Origin: Rariglobus sp967755175
Lineage (GTDB): Bacteria > Verrucomicrobiota > Verrucomicrobiia > Opitutales > Opitutaceae
Assembly: GCA_967755175.1 (NCBI GenBank)
Contig: CBRAFO010000005.1
Location: 1-64,000, forward strand
Length of the DNA: 64,000 nucleotides
Direction of reading: 5' to 3'
Every line of letters begins with the position of its first letter. The first letter of the stretch is position 1. The notes beneath the pieces were generated by a model. The model worked only from the letters and a program-made list of their open reading frames with translations, was not told the DNA's origin and did no database searches. Positions 33,678 through 43,339 of this stretch are shown one piece after another. The translations under genes were made by a program, and so were the position numbers.

Positions 33678-34886
33678 TTACTTCACCGCGGCCTTGAGGG
33701 CGGCCACCTTGTTGGTTTCCTCCCAAGGCAGACCGGTCTTGCCGAAGTGGCCGTAGTTGGTCGTCTCGCGATAAATGGGCTGGAGCAGATTGAGCTGCTT
33801 GACGATATCGGCGGGCTTGAAACTGAAGACCTTCTGAATGGCGTCGGTGATCTTCTCGTCGGAGATCGTGCCGGTGCCGAAAGTGTTTACGTAAACGCTC
33901 ACGGGATTCGGATGGCCGATCGCGTAGGCGAACTGAACCTCGACCTGCTTGGCGAGACCGGCGGCAACGATGTTTTTGGCAACCCAGCGCCCCATGTAGG
34001 CGGCCGAACGGTCAACCTTGGACGGATCCTTGCCGGAAAAAGCGCCGCCGCCGTGACGGCCCCAGCCACCGTAGGAATCGACGATGATCTTGCGTCCCGT
34101 GAGGCCGGAATCGCCTTGCGGACCACCAATGACGAATTTGCCGGTGGGGTTGATGAGGAACTCGGTATTCTTATTGAGGAGCTTCGCGGGAAGGACCTTT
34201 TTGATGACGTTTTTGATGAGGAACGACTCGATTTCGGCGTGCGAAACATCCGCGGTATGCTGGGTGGAGATGACGACGTTCACGATCTCAGTGGCGACAC
34301 CGTCCACATAGCGCACGGACACCTGAGACTTGGCATCCGGACGGAGCCACTTGACCTTGCCGCTCTTGCGAATGCGAGTGAGTTCGCGACCAAGGCGGTG
34401 GGCGTAAATGATGGGAGCAGGCATCAACTCCTCGGTCTCATCGGAGGCGAAGCCGAACATAAGACCCTGATCGCCCGCACCCTGTTCAGCTGTCTTCTTG
34501 CCGGCAGCCTTCTTGGCGTCCACGCCTTGCGCGATATCCGCGGACTGAGCCGTAAGGTAGTTATTAATGAATACGGTGTCAGCGTGAAACACGTCATCGT
34601 CGTTCACATAACCGATATGGCGAATCGCGTCGCGAATGACCTTGTCGACATTGAAAGCCTCGTCGATGGGCTTCGTCTTGCCGGTCTTCTTGTCCTGCAG
34701 TTTCGGGATCGTGATCTCGCCGCCCACCACGACCATGTTGGATTTCACGAACGTCTCGCAGGCGACGCGCGAGTTTTTATCGATCGCAAGGCAGGCGTCG
34801 AGAATGCTGTCGGAAATGAGGTCGGCAACCTTGTCAGGATGCCCCTCGCCCACGGACTCGGAGGAAAACACGAATGAGTTGGCCAT
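33678..34886 (-). CDS. metK: S-adenosylmethionine synthetase
   Basis: A 402-residue MetK making SAM from methionine and ATP. The motifs SVGEGHPDKVADLISD, GAGDQGLMFGFASDE and SYGGWGRHGGGAFSGKDPSKVDRS are all present. The ATG at 34886 gives MANSFVFSSES, matching family starts; the extension to 34946 is hydrophobic noise. I looked for a SAM- or SAH-binding riboswitch upstream of metK and ahcY and saw none. Confidence 0.97.
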   Translation of the reverse strand: MANSFVFSSESVGEGHPDKVADLISDSILDACLAIDKNSRVACETFVKSNMVVVGGEITIPKLQDKKTGKTKPIDEAFNVDKVIRDAIRHIGYVNDDDVFHADTVFINNYLTAQSADIAQGVDAKKAAGKKTAEQGAGDQGLMFGFASDETEELMPAPIIYAHRLGRELTRIRKSGKVKWLRPDAKSQVSVRYVDGVATEIVNVVISTQHTADVSHAEIESFLIKNVIKKVLPAKLLNKNTEFLINPTGKFVIGGPQGDSGLTGRKIIVDSYGGWGRHGGGAFSGKDPSKVDRSAAYMGRWVAKNIVAAGLAKQVEVQFAYAIGHPNPVSVYVNTFGTGTISDEKITDAIQKVFSFKPADIVKQLNLLQPIYRETTNYGHFGKTGLPWEETNKVAALKAAVK

Positions 34887-35060
34887 AAGAATTGGTGCGC
34901 AAACGGAAGCAGCCCCAACACCACGCAGCAAGGCCAATATCAACATATGCGCATGCCATGATATGTAATAAGCACCCCATTCAATTCTAGCTCTGCAGAC
35001 AGTGCGCGCATCACCTCAAAGCTTGCCGCTTTCGGGAGAGACGACATCCATAATGCCTGC

Positions 35061-36209
35061 ATGCCTTCCCCCACTGAGTCCGACGTGGTTGAACTTAAAG
35101 GACTCAAGATTCTTGTGGTGGATGACGACCGGCTGAACCGGCGTATTCTGAGAGGAATCCTGCAGCACGAAGGGTATATCCTTGCCGAGGCGGATTCAGC
35201 CGAGTCCGCACTGGTAAAATACAACGAGTTCAACCCGCACCTCGTCTTATTCGACGTGGTTTTACCCGGGATCAGCGGCTTTGACGCATGTCGTGAATTG
35301 CGCAAACGACACGGAGCGCAGGCCGCGCCCGTAATGTTCATTACCGCCAAACAAGAGTCCGACGATGTCGTGGAGGGCTTCAGCGCAGGTGGCGTCGATT
35401 ATGTGCTGAAGCCTTTCCGTCAAAAAGAGGTCGTAGCGCGCATTCGCACTCACATGCAGATGCGTCTGCTAATCGATCAGCAGCACACCCTCGTTGATCA
35501 ACTCAGTCGGGCCAACGCTGCCAAGAACAAGTTCCTCGGCATGGCCGCGCACGACCTGCGAAATCCCCTCGCTTCCATCCGAGGCCTTGCAGAATTTTTG
35601 AGTGACGGCTCGGTCGGCCCGCTGACACCCGATCAACTTGAATTGATCAGTTTGATCCATCAGGCCAGCCAAGGCATGGTAACGTTGGTAAATGACCTGC
35701 TCGATGTGGCCACCATCGAATCTGGCGAACTGAAACTCCAAACCGCACCCGTATCACTGGCCGAATTGATCGAGAAATCCATCACGCTCAACGCGCTCGA
35801 ATCCACCCGTAAACGCACCCACATCGTTTTCGTAGAACGAGTCGCGGCGCCCCCGATCATCCTCGATGCCGACAAAACCCGTCAGGTCATCGACAATCTC
35901 CTGAGTAACGCTATCAAATACTCGCCTCCCGGATCAACGGTGCGAGTTGCGCTGAGCCTTATGCCCGATGGCACCCAAGTCATCCATGTTCGCGATCAAG
36001 GCCCCGGTATACCCGACAATGAACGAGACCGGCTTTTCAAGGATTTCGGTCGCCTATCTGCCCGGCCCACGGGAGGGGAAAAATCCACCGGGCTGGGACT
36101 CGCCATCTGCCGAAAAATTGTCGACGCTCACCGTGGCACTATCCTTGCTGAAAACCACCCCGCCGGTGGCTGTGAATTTCGAGTCCTCCTCCCCTCATTC
36201 TCCCCATGA
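35061..36209 (+). CDS. Receiver-histidine kinase hybrid (REC-HisKA-HATPase)
   Basis: A 382-residue soluble kinase. The N-terminal receiver (residues 16-130) has DDD at 21-23, Asp65 in LVLFDVVLPGISG and Lys in VLKPFR. A short helix leads to the H box GMAAHDLRNPLASIRG (His164), N box VIDNLLSNAIKYSPPG, and G boxes VRDQGPGIPDNE and GGEKSTGLGLAICRKIV. A kinase with a receiver in front is usually a relay intermediate. Its stop overlaps the start of a single-domain response regulator by 4 nt, so the two form a pair. Confidence 0.92.
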   Translation: MPSPTESDVVELKGLKILVVDDDRLNRRILRGILQHEGYILAEADSAESALVKYNEFNPHLVLFDVVLPGISGFDACRELRKRHGAQAAPVMFITAKQESDDVVEGFSAGGVDYVLKPFRQKEVVARIRTHMQMRLLIDQQHTLVDQLSRANAAKNKFLGMAAHDLRNPLASIRGLAEFLSDGSVGPLTPDQLELISLIHQASQGMVTLVNDLLDVATIESGELKLQTAPVSLAELIEKSITLNALESTRKRTHIVFVERVAAPPIILDADKTRQVIDNLLSNAIKYSPPGSTVRVALSLMPDGTQVIHVRDQGPGIPDNERDRLFKDFGRLSARPTGGEKSTGLGLAICRKIVDAHRGTILAENHPAGGCEFRVLLPSFSP

Positions 36210-36601
36210 CGTTCACAGGAAAAGCCCTTATCATTGATGACGAAGCCCACGTCCGAAAATACATCGGCCTCATCCTTCGCTCTATTGGTGCGACCGCGAT
36301 CATCGAAGCTCCAGACGGAGCCGCAGGGTTCGCCGCTTATCAGCAGGAGCAACCCAATCTCGTCCTCCTCGATGTCAACATGCCTGGTCAGGACGGAATA
36401 GAAACCCTCAAGCAGATCCGCGCATTTGATGCCGACGCTTCGATCATCATGCTCACGTCTCTATCCAACCGGAAAACGATAGAAGAGGCAGTCGAGGGCG
36501 GTGCGTTGCACTACATCCGTAAAGACACGCCGCGCGCCGAACTGATTGACTTGCTCAAGGAACTCCTAGCGGAAGATACGGATCAGAGTGCGACTGGCTG
36601 A
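36206..36601 (+). CDS. Single-domain response regulator
   Basis: A 131-residue stand-alone receiver (CheY-like). Acidic residues DDE at 11-13, phospho-acceptor Asp56 in LVLLDVNMPGQDG, Thr/Ser in IMLTSLSNR and Lys in YIRKDTPRAEL are in place. There is no output domain, so it acts by protein contact. It is coupled (ATGA) to the upstream kinase and is followed 17 nt later by a small unknown gene and a PilB-like ATPase, suggesting control of a pilus or secretion motor. Confidence 0.9.
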   Translation: MTFTGKALIIDDEAHVRKYIGLILRSIGATAIIEAPDGAAGFAAYQQEQPNLVLLDVNMPGQDGIETLKQIRAFDADASIIMLTSLSNRKTIEEAVEGGALHYIRKDTPRAELIDLLKELLAEDTDQSATG

Positions 36602-36618
36602 GCCAAATACATTTTCAC

Positions 36619-36834
36619 ATGCGCACACACCCAAGTTCCGCATCCGACCATTCGCCTCACGCCACCCCGGATATCCCGCTTTTGCGCGAAGTCCGCTACG
36701 CCCTTCCAGAGTTACTCGCAGAACTGCAGTTCGAGCGAACCAGCGGTGCATTTTCACAAGAAAAGCTCCATCAGATCGAAATCGGAAAGCTTTTCCAAAA
36801 CCGGAGAAAACGCCGTGGAAAAACCTCCTCGTAA
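36619..36834 (+). CDS. Small unknown protein ahead of the PilB-like ATPase
   Basis: A 71-residue protein. After a Ser/His/Pro-rich N-terminus it becomes amphipathic (LLREVRYALPELLAELQFER, then SQEKLHQIEIGKLFQNRRKR) and very basic at the C-terminus. It starts 17 nt after the response regulator stop, and its last 20 nt overlap the GTG start of the ATPase gene, the arrangement expected for translational coupling. No known domain is recognised. It could be a spurious frame, but its amino-acid composition is unlike that of the surrounding shadow frames. Confidence 0.55.
   Translation: MRTHPSSASDHSPHATPDIPLLREVRYALPELLAELQFERTSGAFSQEKLHQIEIGKLFQNRRKRRGKTSS
36803..36806 (+). promoter_or_regulatory. 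Ribosome binding site deciding the PilB-like GTG start
   Basis: GGAG stands 8 nt before the GTG at 36815. It supports that start over the upstream in-frame ATG at 36746, which would add 23 residues of Lys/Ser-rich sequence overlapping the small upstream gene. Confidence 0.65.
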
Positions 36835-38500
36835 ACCGCCTCTTGCCGCCCAAATTCGTGGGCTCCCGCATTTCGACTTCGAACCCGAACTTGTCGTGCT
36901 TGAGCAAAAGCACGGAAATGGAGTCGGCCTTCTTGAGGCCCTCGTCGATAGCAGGCTAATCGGCAAGGATGTTGCCTGTCGGTTTTATGCCGACTTCCTC
37001 GGCTTCGCCTATGTAGATCCCTTCGCATCCCTCATCACCGAAGAGGCACTTGCGGCCATCCCGTCGGAGATCGCAAAAAAAGTCCGAGGAATCGGACTTT
37101 ACATCATTGATGGCGTGCTCACAGCAGCCTTTGTCACGCCGGAAGATGCAAGCCTGGTCAAACGACTCAGCCTCATCGTGCAGATGCCCGTGAGCCCCGT
37201 GTTTGCGCTGCCACGCGACATCGATGATGCAATTCTCATCCAGTATTCAAACGAGAAAAATATTGAGGAAACCCTCAACGAACTCGGCGCCTCCACGATT
37301 TTCAACAATCCGGATCTTCCTGACTCCGAATCGTTGGTGAAGGTTCTGGACGATATTATTTACTACGCCATCCGGGAGCGCGCGACAGACATCCACATTG
37401 AGTCACAGGAAGAACAGTGCCGCGTCCGCTTCCGCATCGACGGATTGCTGCGCGAAGTCCTCACCTATTCCCGTAAGCTTCATCGCTCATTCATCGCTCG
37501 GATTAAGATACTCAGTAATCTGAACATCGCCGAGACGCGCTTTCCGCAGGACGGTCGCTTCTCTATTCCGATGGGCACGACCACCGCCAACTTCCGAATC
37601 TCCACGATTCCTTCGCAACACGGCGAAAAAGCGGTCATCCGCCTTCTCACGATGAGTGGCAAGAAGTCGATGCTCACGCTCGATAAGATGATGATGTCGC
37701 AGACGATTCTCGCACCCTTTCGCCGCCTGATTGAGAACCCCAACGGCATCATCTTCGTGACCGGTCCCACCGGCTCGGGCAAGACCACCACACTTTATTC
37801 CGCGCTGCACGAGATCAACCAGCCAGGCACCAACATCTCGACGATCGAAGATCCCATTGAAATTCAGCTCCCTGGCATTACCCAGACGCAGGTCAACAAT
37901 CACATTGACCTCAAATTCGCCACCGTTCTACGCGCCCTGCTCCGCCAAGACCCCGATGTGATTCTGATCGGTGAGATCCGCGATTTCGAAACCGCCAAGA
38001 TCGCCGCCGAGGCCGCGCTTACCGGACATCTCGTATTCGCAACCCTCCACACCAACACTGCCGCCCAAGCCATCGTCCGTCTGATCGAAATCGGCGTCGA
38101 ACCCTACATGGTGGCGCCTTCAATCATCGGCGTGCTCGCCCAGCGCCTCGCCGCGCGTATTTGCGAAAACTGCAAGGAACCCTATTACCCGCCTCGTGAA
38201 GTGCTCCAAAAATACTTCAAAGACGAAGGACTGACTGATGTTCCGTTTTACCGCGGCCGAGGCTGCAATGCATGTCGAGGCACCGGCTACAAAGGACGCG
38301 TCGCTTTTCACGAGCTGGTGCTCATCACCGAGGAAATTCGCACGCTCATCACCAACCGGGCCAGCGTGCAGCAAATTACCGCAGCCGCCGCCAAAGTTGG
38401 CTATAAGCCGATGCGCTATGACGGCCTGAAAAAAGTCCTCCTTGGTTTAACCACCATTGAGGAAATCGAGGCCAATACCTCGTTCGAATGGGCGACCTGA
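36815..38500 (+). CDS. GspE/PilB-family secretion or pilus assembly ATPase
   Basis: A 561-residue hexameric ATPase. An N-terminal MshE-like domain (residues about 30-140: LLEALVDSRLIGKDVACRFYA) precedes the motor: Walker A GPTGSGKTTTLYSAL, Asp box ISTIEDPIEIQLPG, Walker B DPDVILIGEIRDFETA and His box GHLVFATLHTNTA. The zinc site is formed by CENCKEP...GCNACRGTGYKGR. It could drive type IV pilus extension or type II secretion. No pilC, pilT, pilin or secretin gene is nearby, so it is an outlier placed with two-component genes. Confidence 0.92.
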   Translation: MEKPPRKPPLAAQIRGLPHFDFEPELVVLEQKHGNGVGLLEALVDSRLIGKDVACRFYADFLGFAYVDPFASLITEEALAAIPSEIAKKVRGIGLYIIDGVLTAAFVTPEDASLVKRLSLIVQMPVSPVFALPRDIDDAILIQYSNEKNIEETLNELGASTIFNNPDLPDSESLVKVLDDIIYYAIRERATDIHIESQEEQCRVRFRIDGLLREVLTYSRKLHRSFIARIKILSNLNIAETRFPQDGRFSIPMGTTTANFRISTIPSQHGEKAVIRLLTMSGKKSMLTLDKMMMSQTILAPFRRLIENPNGIIFVTGPTGSGKTTTLYSALHEINQPGTNISTIEDPIEIQLPGITQTQVNNHIDLKFATVLRALLRQDPDVILIGEIRDFETAKIAAEAALTGHLVFATLHTNTAAQAIVRLIEIGVEPYMVAPSIIGVLAQRLAARICENCKEPYYPPREVLQKYFKDEGLTDVPFYRGRGCNACRGTGYKGRVAFHELVLITEEIRTLITNRASVQQITAAAAKVGYKPMRYDGLKKVLLGLTTIEEIEANTSFEWAT

Positions 38501-38619
38501 CGGTGAGCAAGTGCCTCACGTGTTTCCGTCCGCATTAAGTGGATGTAAACAACCCAATCAGCGATGATCTCTCGTGTTTTGTGATTTGCCTTTAATCACC
38601 TGTGCACAAGCCTCTTGCC

Positions 38620-38979
38620 ATGTCCCTCCTCCCCACCGTTGATCCCGAGGCGATTGCCAATTTACGCGCATTGAGCCCCGACGACGGCGACGTATTCCTG
38701 AAGGAAATCCTCAATATTTTCATCGAGGATACGCCTACGCGCATCGCCGAACTCCATAGCAGCCGAGCTTCGGGCAACGTCGCTGATTTTGTGCGGGCCG
38801 CACACAGTATTAAGGGCAGCTCCAGCAATGTTGGAGCAAGTCAGCTACGTGAAATCGCTGAGCGATTAGAACATCACGCACGACACAGCGGTCTCATCGA
38901 AGTCGCAGACCAAGTGGCCGAGCTGGAGGCATCGTTTCTTCGCGTAAACGATGCGCTTAAAAAAATCATCACCAACTGA
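38620..38979 (+). CDS. Stand-alone histidine phosphotransfer (HPt) protein
   Basis: A 119-residue HPt domain protein. The phospho-acceptor histidine is in VRAAHSIKGSSSNVGASQL, followed by ERLEHHARHSG and a coiled C-terminal helix. An in-frame GTG at 38602 could add six residues. It probably relays phosphate between the receivers encoded at 35.1-36.6 kb or the hybrid kinase at 27.3-29.3 kb. It lies 119 nt after the ATPase gene, on the same strand. Confidence 0.88.
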   Translation: MSLLPTVDPEAIANLRALSPDDGDVFLKEILNIFIEDTPTRIAELHSSRASGNVADFVRAAHSIKGSSSNVGASQLREIAERLEHHARHSGLIEVADQVAELEASFLRVNDALKKIITN

Positions 38980-39083
38980 GTCTGGCAGGCTAAGCCCCAA
39001 AGCACTCGCATCGATACGGCACTCCAGCGTTCGCTTTCGCCAGCCGCTGGAGCGCGGAACAGGTTCGGCCTTGGCCGCCCGCC

Positions 39084-41243
39084 TCAGCGATAAAGAGCCG
39101 TGGTCGGTGCCGTAGTCAGCACGTTGTATTGGCGCATGGCCAGCCGCCACCATTCGGCGAGCGCCGAACTCGGTTGCTTCCACAATTCCTCGTGAAGCCA
39201 GATCATCGATTCGGCATCCAAGAGCAGCGCCAGTGTTTCTTTGGTGGTGAGCTGCCCTGGGCCCTCGCTCAACAAGCGATGGCGCAACAATGAAAACCAA
39301 TCGCGGGACTCTTCGCTGGGACGACGATGCCGCAGCATCGCCACATGAACTGCATTGATGTAAGGATCCAAGACAGCCTGCAGCAGTCCGTAATCGTTTC
39401 GTAAGGCCTCAATCGGCCGCATCTGCTTGTAGCATGCAGCCAAGTTTTGAGTCAGACGACTGAGCTCGTGAGGCGGCTGGGTTTCCTCCGGAGTAAGGAA
39501 AATACCGATTCGCCGCGCATGTGAACCGAGCGAACCTTTGCTCAACGTGATCGAAACGGGAATCGAGAAGACGAGGCCTGCCAACACGGGGCTCAACCAC
39601 CAGAAAAAAGCCGGCAACAGAATGAATGACGATACGCCCCACACCAAGCCGAAGAAAGTCTGTCCGCCATGCGTGATGATCGCCTCTCGCCAATCGGTGC
39701 CATCCTCCACTCCGCGGCGCTGTGTTACCCAAGACACGCCTTGGCCGAGCAGGGTGAAAAACACAAATTTGCTATTAAACAACATGTGAACGGGCGCGAG
39801 CAATGCGGAGAACAGGATCTCCGCCGCGGTCGATAACACGAGTGATCCGCGTCCACCAAAACGAGCCGCTTCGTCCGACCGCTGTATCACCGTGATCATG
39901 CTGATGATCTTGGGAAGAAACAGCAGCAGCATCGTGAACAAAAAGAGCGTCAGTGCTTCGGGCACCTCGACGATCTGCCCAAACATCCGTGTATATCGTT
40001 CCATCGCAAGCGCCCCCGTTGCCGGCGCGAGCACTTGGTTAAAGACATGGATCGTGCTGATAACGAGGAACAGGAGCCATAACGGGCACGACACATAGGC
40101 CATCACGCCCATGAGCAGATGGAAGCGATTTGCCGGGCGAAATCCTCGCGCGGTGACCAACCAAGCGTGTTGCATATTACCTTGGCACCACCGGCGATCG
40201 CGTTTCGCGCTATCGATCAGCGACGGTGGACCCTCCTCGTAAGTGCCTTCGATATCATGCGCGAGCCACACGTGCCAACCGGCCTTGCGCATGAGCGCCG
40301 CCTCTACGAAGTCATGGGAGAGGATGCGTCCACCGAACGGTTCGCTGCCCGGCAAATCGGGCAACGCGCAATGGTCGATAAAAGGCTGCACGCGAATGAT
40401 CGCGTTGTGGCCCCAATAATTAGCATCCTGCTGCTGCCAGTAGTTTAGTCCCGCGAGAAAAATGGGGCTATAGAGCCGGTTCGCGAACTGCTGCATTCGT
40501 GCGTAGAGCGACTCACCATAAATAAGGCGGGGGGCAGTCTGAATGAGGCCGGTCTGCGGGTTTTTCTGCATCATCGCGACCAGCTTCACAATCGAGTCGC
40601 CGGTCATGATCGAGTCGGCGTCGAGCACCACCATGTAGCGATACCGCTTACCCCATCGACGCAGGAAGTCGGCCACGTTGCCCGCCTTTTTATTAATCTG
40701 CTGCCGGCGCTTGCGATAGAATATACGGCCAAAACCGTTGACCTGCTTGCACAACTCAGCCCAAGCGATCTCTTCCTGAATCCACTGGTTCGGCTTGTTG
40801 GAATCGCTGAGAATGAAGAAGTCGAAATGCTCGAGCTTCCCCGTCGCTTCGAGAGAGCGATAGATGACGCGCAAACCCTCAAATACCCGGCTGACGTCCT
40901 CGTTGAAAACCGGCATCACGATCGCCGTGCTCGCCAGCGGCACATCCTCGCCCTTCCAATCAACACTGCGGGTGATCCGCTGACGATCGCCCCCACGGTT
41001 GATCACATAAAAGCCAAGCATTGCAGTGGTAAAGCCCACCGCGATTTGAGCGAAAAGGATTACAAAGAGCACGAGCAGCATCCACTCGAGTCCGTTGATG
41101 CCTCCATCGCGCCAGAGCAAATCGGCCATGAACCAGGTAGCCGCACTGGTGAGCAGCAGCACCGTGGAATAAAATAAGGCGCGGCGCCGACGTAGGCGCT
41201 CGGGCAGGATGAATTGATGGACAACCGTCCGGGGGGAGTTCAT
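39084..41243 (-). CDS. opgH: Osmoregulated periplasmic glucan glucosyltransferase
   Basis: A 719-residue inner-membrane family 2 glycosyltransferase that builds the beta-glucan backbone. Membrane helices flank a cytoplasmic catalytic domain with STAIVMPVFNEDVSRVFEGL, the DxD motif VVLDADSIMTGDSIV, LSHDFVEAALMRKAGW and the product-channel motif DRRWCQGNMQHAWL. It is shorter than E. coli OpgH (about 850 residues), missing part of the N-terminal cytoplasmic region. It is the last gene of the operon, 6 nt after a small membrane protein that follows opgG. Confidence 0.95.
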   Translation of the reverse strand: MNSPRTVVHQFILPERLRRRRALFYSTVLLLTSAATWFMADLLWRDGGINGLEWMLLVLFVILFAQIAVGFTTAMLGFYVINRGGDRQRITRSVDWKGEDVPLASTAIVMPVFNEDVSRVFEGLRVIYRSLEATGKLEHFDFFILSDSNKPNQWIQEEIAWAELCKQVNGFGRIFYRKRRQQINKKAGNVADFLRRWGKRYRYMVVLDADSIMTGDSIVKLVAMMQKNPQTGLIQTAPRLIYGESLYARMQQFANRLYSPIFLAGLNYWQQQDANYWGHNAIIRVQPFIDHCALPDLPGSEPFGGRILSHDFVEAALMRKAGWHVWLAHDIEGTYEEGPPSLIDSAKRDRRWCQGNMQHAWLVTARGFRPANRFHLLMGVMAYVSCPLWLLFLVISTIHVFNQVLAPATGALAMERYTRMFGQIVEVPEALTLFLFTMLLLFLPKIISMITVIQRSDEAARFGGRGSLVLSTAAEILFSALLAPVHMLFNSKFVFFTLLGQGVSWVTQRRGVEDGTDWREAIITHGGQTFFGLVWGVSSFILLPAFFWWLSPVLAGLVFSIPVSITLSKGSLGSHARRIGIFLTPEETQPPHELSRLTQNLAACYKQMRPIEALRNDYGLLQAVLDPYINAVHVAMLRHRRPSEESRDWFSLLRHRLLSEGPGQLTTKETLALLLDAESMIWLHEELWKQPSSALAEWWRLAMRQYNVLTTAPTTALYR

Positions 41244-41249
41244 GCGCGT

Positions 41250-41849
41250 TCAGCGGGTCACGTAAAAAATACCAAAAAGCGCCCCGAGGAACAAAGCCCA
41301 GAGGAGCGCGAGCCGCAGCAGCGGCCATTTTTCCATACGCTCAAGTGTCTCGCCCGCCGCCTCGGTGATCGGACCGAGGTCGATTTCACGAGGAACCATG
41401 CTCGACACAGCCATGCCTGGACCGGCTTTGATCGAACTGGCACGCATGGCCTCGGCAAAGTCGTCGGGGACCTTGTTTGAAGCAAGAAAAGCATAGGGCC
41501 ATTTTTGCGGACCATCGCACAGCAACAAGGCTACCCGGCCCTCGATAGCGATGCGGTCATGCGGCATGCCCTTGCTGTTAAGCACCTCGGCAAACCACGC
41601 ATCCATCATCTGCTCCATTTCCTCGGCAGCCAGAGTCGTCGGATCCAGCGCCGGGTTTATGGCATGGCGATGTGCAGCCCGCTCCAGCACTGCCTGGATG
41701 AGACGGCTCTGGTGCAGTCGATTATGAATACGATGCGCACGCAGATAATCCTCGCTGCGCACGTATGCCGCATTCCATGCCTCCATCGTCCCCGTGCGGG
41801 GACGAAAAGTCGCTAATTGCGCTTCTACGGATTCCACAGATAGCTCCAT
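41250..41849 (-). CDS. Unknown C-terminally anchored protein between opgG and opgH
   Basis: A 199-residue protein: a mainly helical soluble part (EDYLRAHRIHNRLHQSRLIQ, EEMEQMMDAWFAEVLNSKG) followed by one C-terminal membrane helix (LLRLALLWALFLGALFGIFY) and a short basic tail. It overlaps the end of opgG by 25 nt when started at the ATG at 41849 and is 6 nt from opgH. Its position suggests a glucan assembly accessory protein, perhaps linking the periplasmic OpgG to the OpgH synthase. No family is recognised. A longer start at 41888 is possible. Confidence 0.8.
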   Translation of the reverse strand: MELSVESVEAQLATFRPRTGTMEAWNAAYVRSEDYLRAHRIHNRLHQSRLIQAVLERAAHRHAINPALDPTTLAAEEMEQMMDAWFAEVLNSKGMPHDRIAIEGRVALLLCDGPQKWPYAFLASNKVPDDFAEAMRASSIKAGPGMAVSSMVPREIDLGPITEAAGETLERMEKWPLLRLALLWALFLGALFGIFYVTR

Positions 41850-43339
41850 GTTTCTGTTAAGATATGCGGCGGCTTTTTCAGGAAGCAACGGAGTTCCACC
41901 GGCTTGCCACTACCATCGGGTTTGATTGCAAACGCGACACGCCAACTACCATTAAGCGGGTTCTTTTCCAGGCTTTGATGAACCAAAGTCGCACCTTGGC
42001 CTACTGAGACATCCGCCGTGATGTCTGGCAGAAGTTTTTGTTTGCCCAAATAGCTCCCCGTGAAATCGACCCAAAAGCGAACAAGCTCCGGCTCATGCGT
42101 AGCCGAACGACCGATACGGGTAGCCGAGACATAACCAGCAGGAGGAGTGCGACCACCTTTGCCTTCGATGAACCAGTGTAGCTTGTATTCTAGATTGAGC
42201 GGGGTGCCGATGGGCGGCAGTTGCTTGGGCACCCAGAAGGCGACGATGTTGTCTTGGGTTTCGTTAGGAGTCGGTAGTTCTACCAAGCGCACATCGCCCT
42301 CGCCCCATGAACCCATCGGCTCCACCCACACGCTGGGACGTTCGTGATAATGTGCCTCAAGATCTTCGTATGACTCAAACTTCCGGTCGCGTTGCACCAC
42401 GCCGAAACCCTTGGGATTTTCATCAGCGAACGCGGCAACACGGATCGACTTGGGATTGGTGAGCGGACGCCAGAGCCATTCTCCGGTCCCGCGTTGCAGG
42501 AGCAAGCCATCGGAGTCGTGCACTTCCGGGCGCAGATCGTTGTAGTTGTTCGATCCGGCCTCGCCAAACCAGAACATGCTGGTGAGGGGCGCGACACCAA
42601 ACACGGCCACGTCCTTGCGCCGATAAATCGCAGTCTTAACCTCCATCACGGTCGAAGGGCCGGGCGTGATGATAAAGCGAAACGCGCCGGTGACACTGAG
42701 GCTGTCCATCAAAGCGTAAACGGTAATGGAGCCGGCCTTCTCGGTGGGTCGCTCGATCCAGAACTCCTCGAAAACAGGAAACTCTTCGCCGCCTGGCTCG
42801 CCGGTATTCAGTGCGAGGCCGCGCGCTGACAACCCGTAACGCATACCCTGCCCCAGCGCGCGGAAGTAGCTCGCGCCCTGAAACACGGCGAGTTCGTCAA
42901 AATACTCCGAGCTGTTCAGCGGATAATGGATACGGAAGCCGGTGAACCCCATGTCGCCGGGAATCGAGCCGAGGTCGCGATTGGCTCCAAAGTTAAAGAG
43001 ATCCTTATCGTAGCTGATCGGCTCAACCTTGCCGTTTTCCACTTCGGACAACTGGATCGTCCGGTTGTAGATGAACCCGGGATGGAAAAATTGGAGTTGG
43101 AATGGCAGGCGTTCACGCCGCCACCACGATGAGTCCGGATTAAAACGCACATCGCGATACTGGTCGTAGCTGAGCTTGCGTAGCGACTCGGGCACGCGGC
43201 TCTGCCGCTCGGCATACGGTTTGGCCGCGAGAGTCTTCGCGCGATATTGCAGCACCTCGAAATCGAAGGGCACATCGTTCGCCCGCAAAGCGGTGCTAAA
43301 AGTAGCCAGAGTGAATCCTAACAGAAGGAGTCGTTTCAT
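41825..43339 (-). CDS. opgG: Periplasmic glucan biosynthesis protein OpgG
   Basis: A 504-residue MdoG/OpgG-family protein with a signal peptide (MKRLLLLGFTLATFSTALRA). Conserved segments are FQLQFFHPGFIYNRTIQL, LGSIPGDMGFTGFRIHYPLN, SYFRALGQGMRYGLSARGLA, TSMFWFGEAGSNNYNDLRPE and DSDGLLLQRGTGEWLWRPL. It acts in the periplasm on nascent osmoregulated glucans made by OpgH. The start overlaps the uracil-DNA glycosylase stop by 4 nt. OpgG and OpgD are hard to tell apart by eye; opgG is chosen from the pairing with opgH. Confidence 0.93.
   Translation of the reverse strand: MKRLLLLGFTLATFSTALRANDVPFDFEVLQYRAKTLAAKPYAERQSRVPESLRKLSYDQYRDVRFNPDSSWWRRERLPFQLQFFHPGFIYNRTIQLSEVENGKVEPISYDKDLFNFGANRDLGSIPGDMGFTGFRIHYPLNSSEYFDELAVFQGASYFRALGQGMRYGLSARGLALNTGEPGGEEFPVFEEFWIERPTEKAGSITVYALMDSLSVTGAFRFIITPGPSTVMEVKTAIYRRKDVAVFGVAPLTSMFWFGEAGSNNYNDLRPEVHDSDGLLLQRGTGEWLWRPLTNPKSIRVAAFADENPKGFGVVQRDRKFESYEDLEAHYHERPSVWVEPMGSWGEGDVRLVELPTPNETQDNIVAFWVPKQLPPIGTPLNLEYKLHWFIEGKGGRTPPAGYVSATRIGRSATHEPELVRFWVDFTGSYLGKQKLLPDITADVSVGQGATLVHQSLEKNPLNGSWRVAFAIKPDGSGKPVELRCFLKKPPHILTETWSYLWNP

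Noticed and set aside
33747..34877. 376-residue + strand frame opposite metK
   Set aside because: Shadow frame; all MetK motifs are on the - strand.
34887..35060. SAM or SAH riboswitch upstream of metK
   Set aside because: No aptamer core could be recognised, and the region is partly the promoter area of a divergent kinase gene. The imperfect CATAT...ATATG palindrome at 34944-34965 pairs only at its ends.
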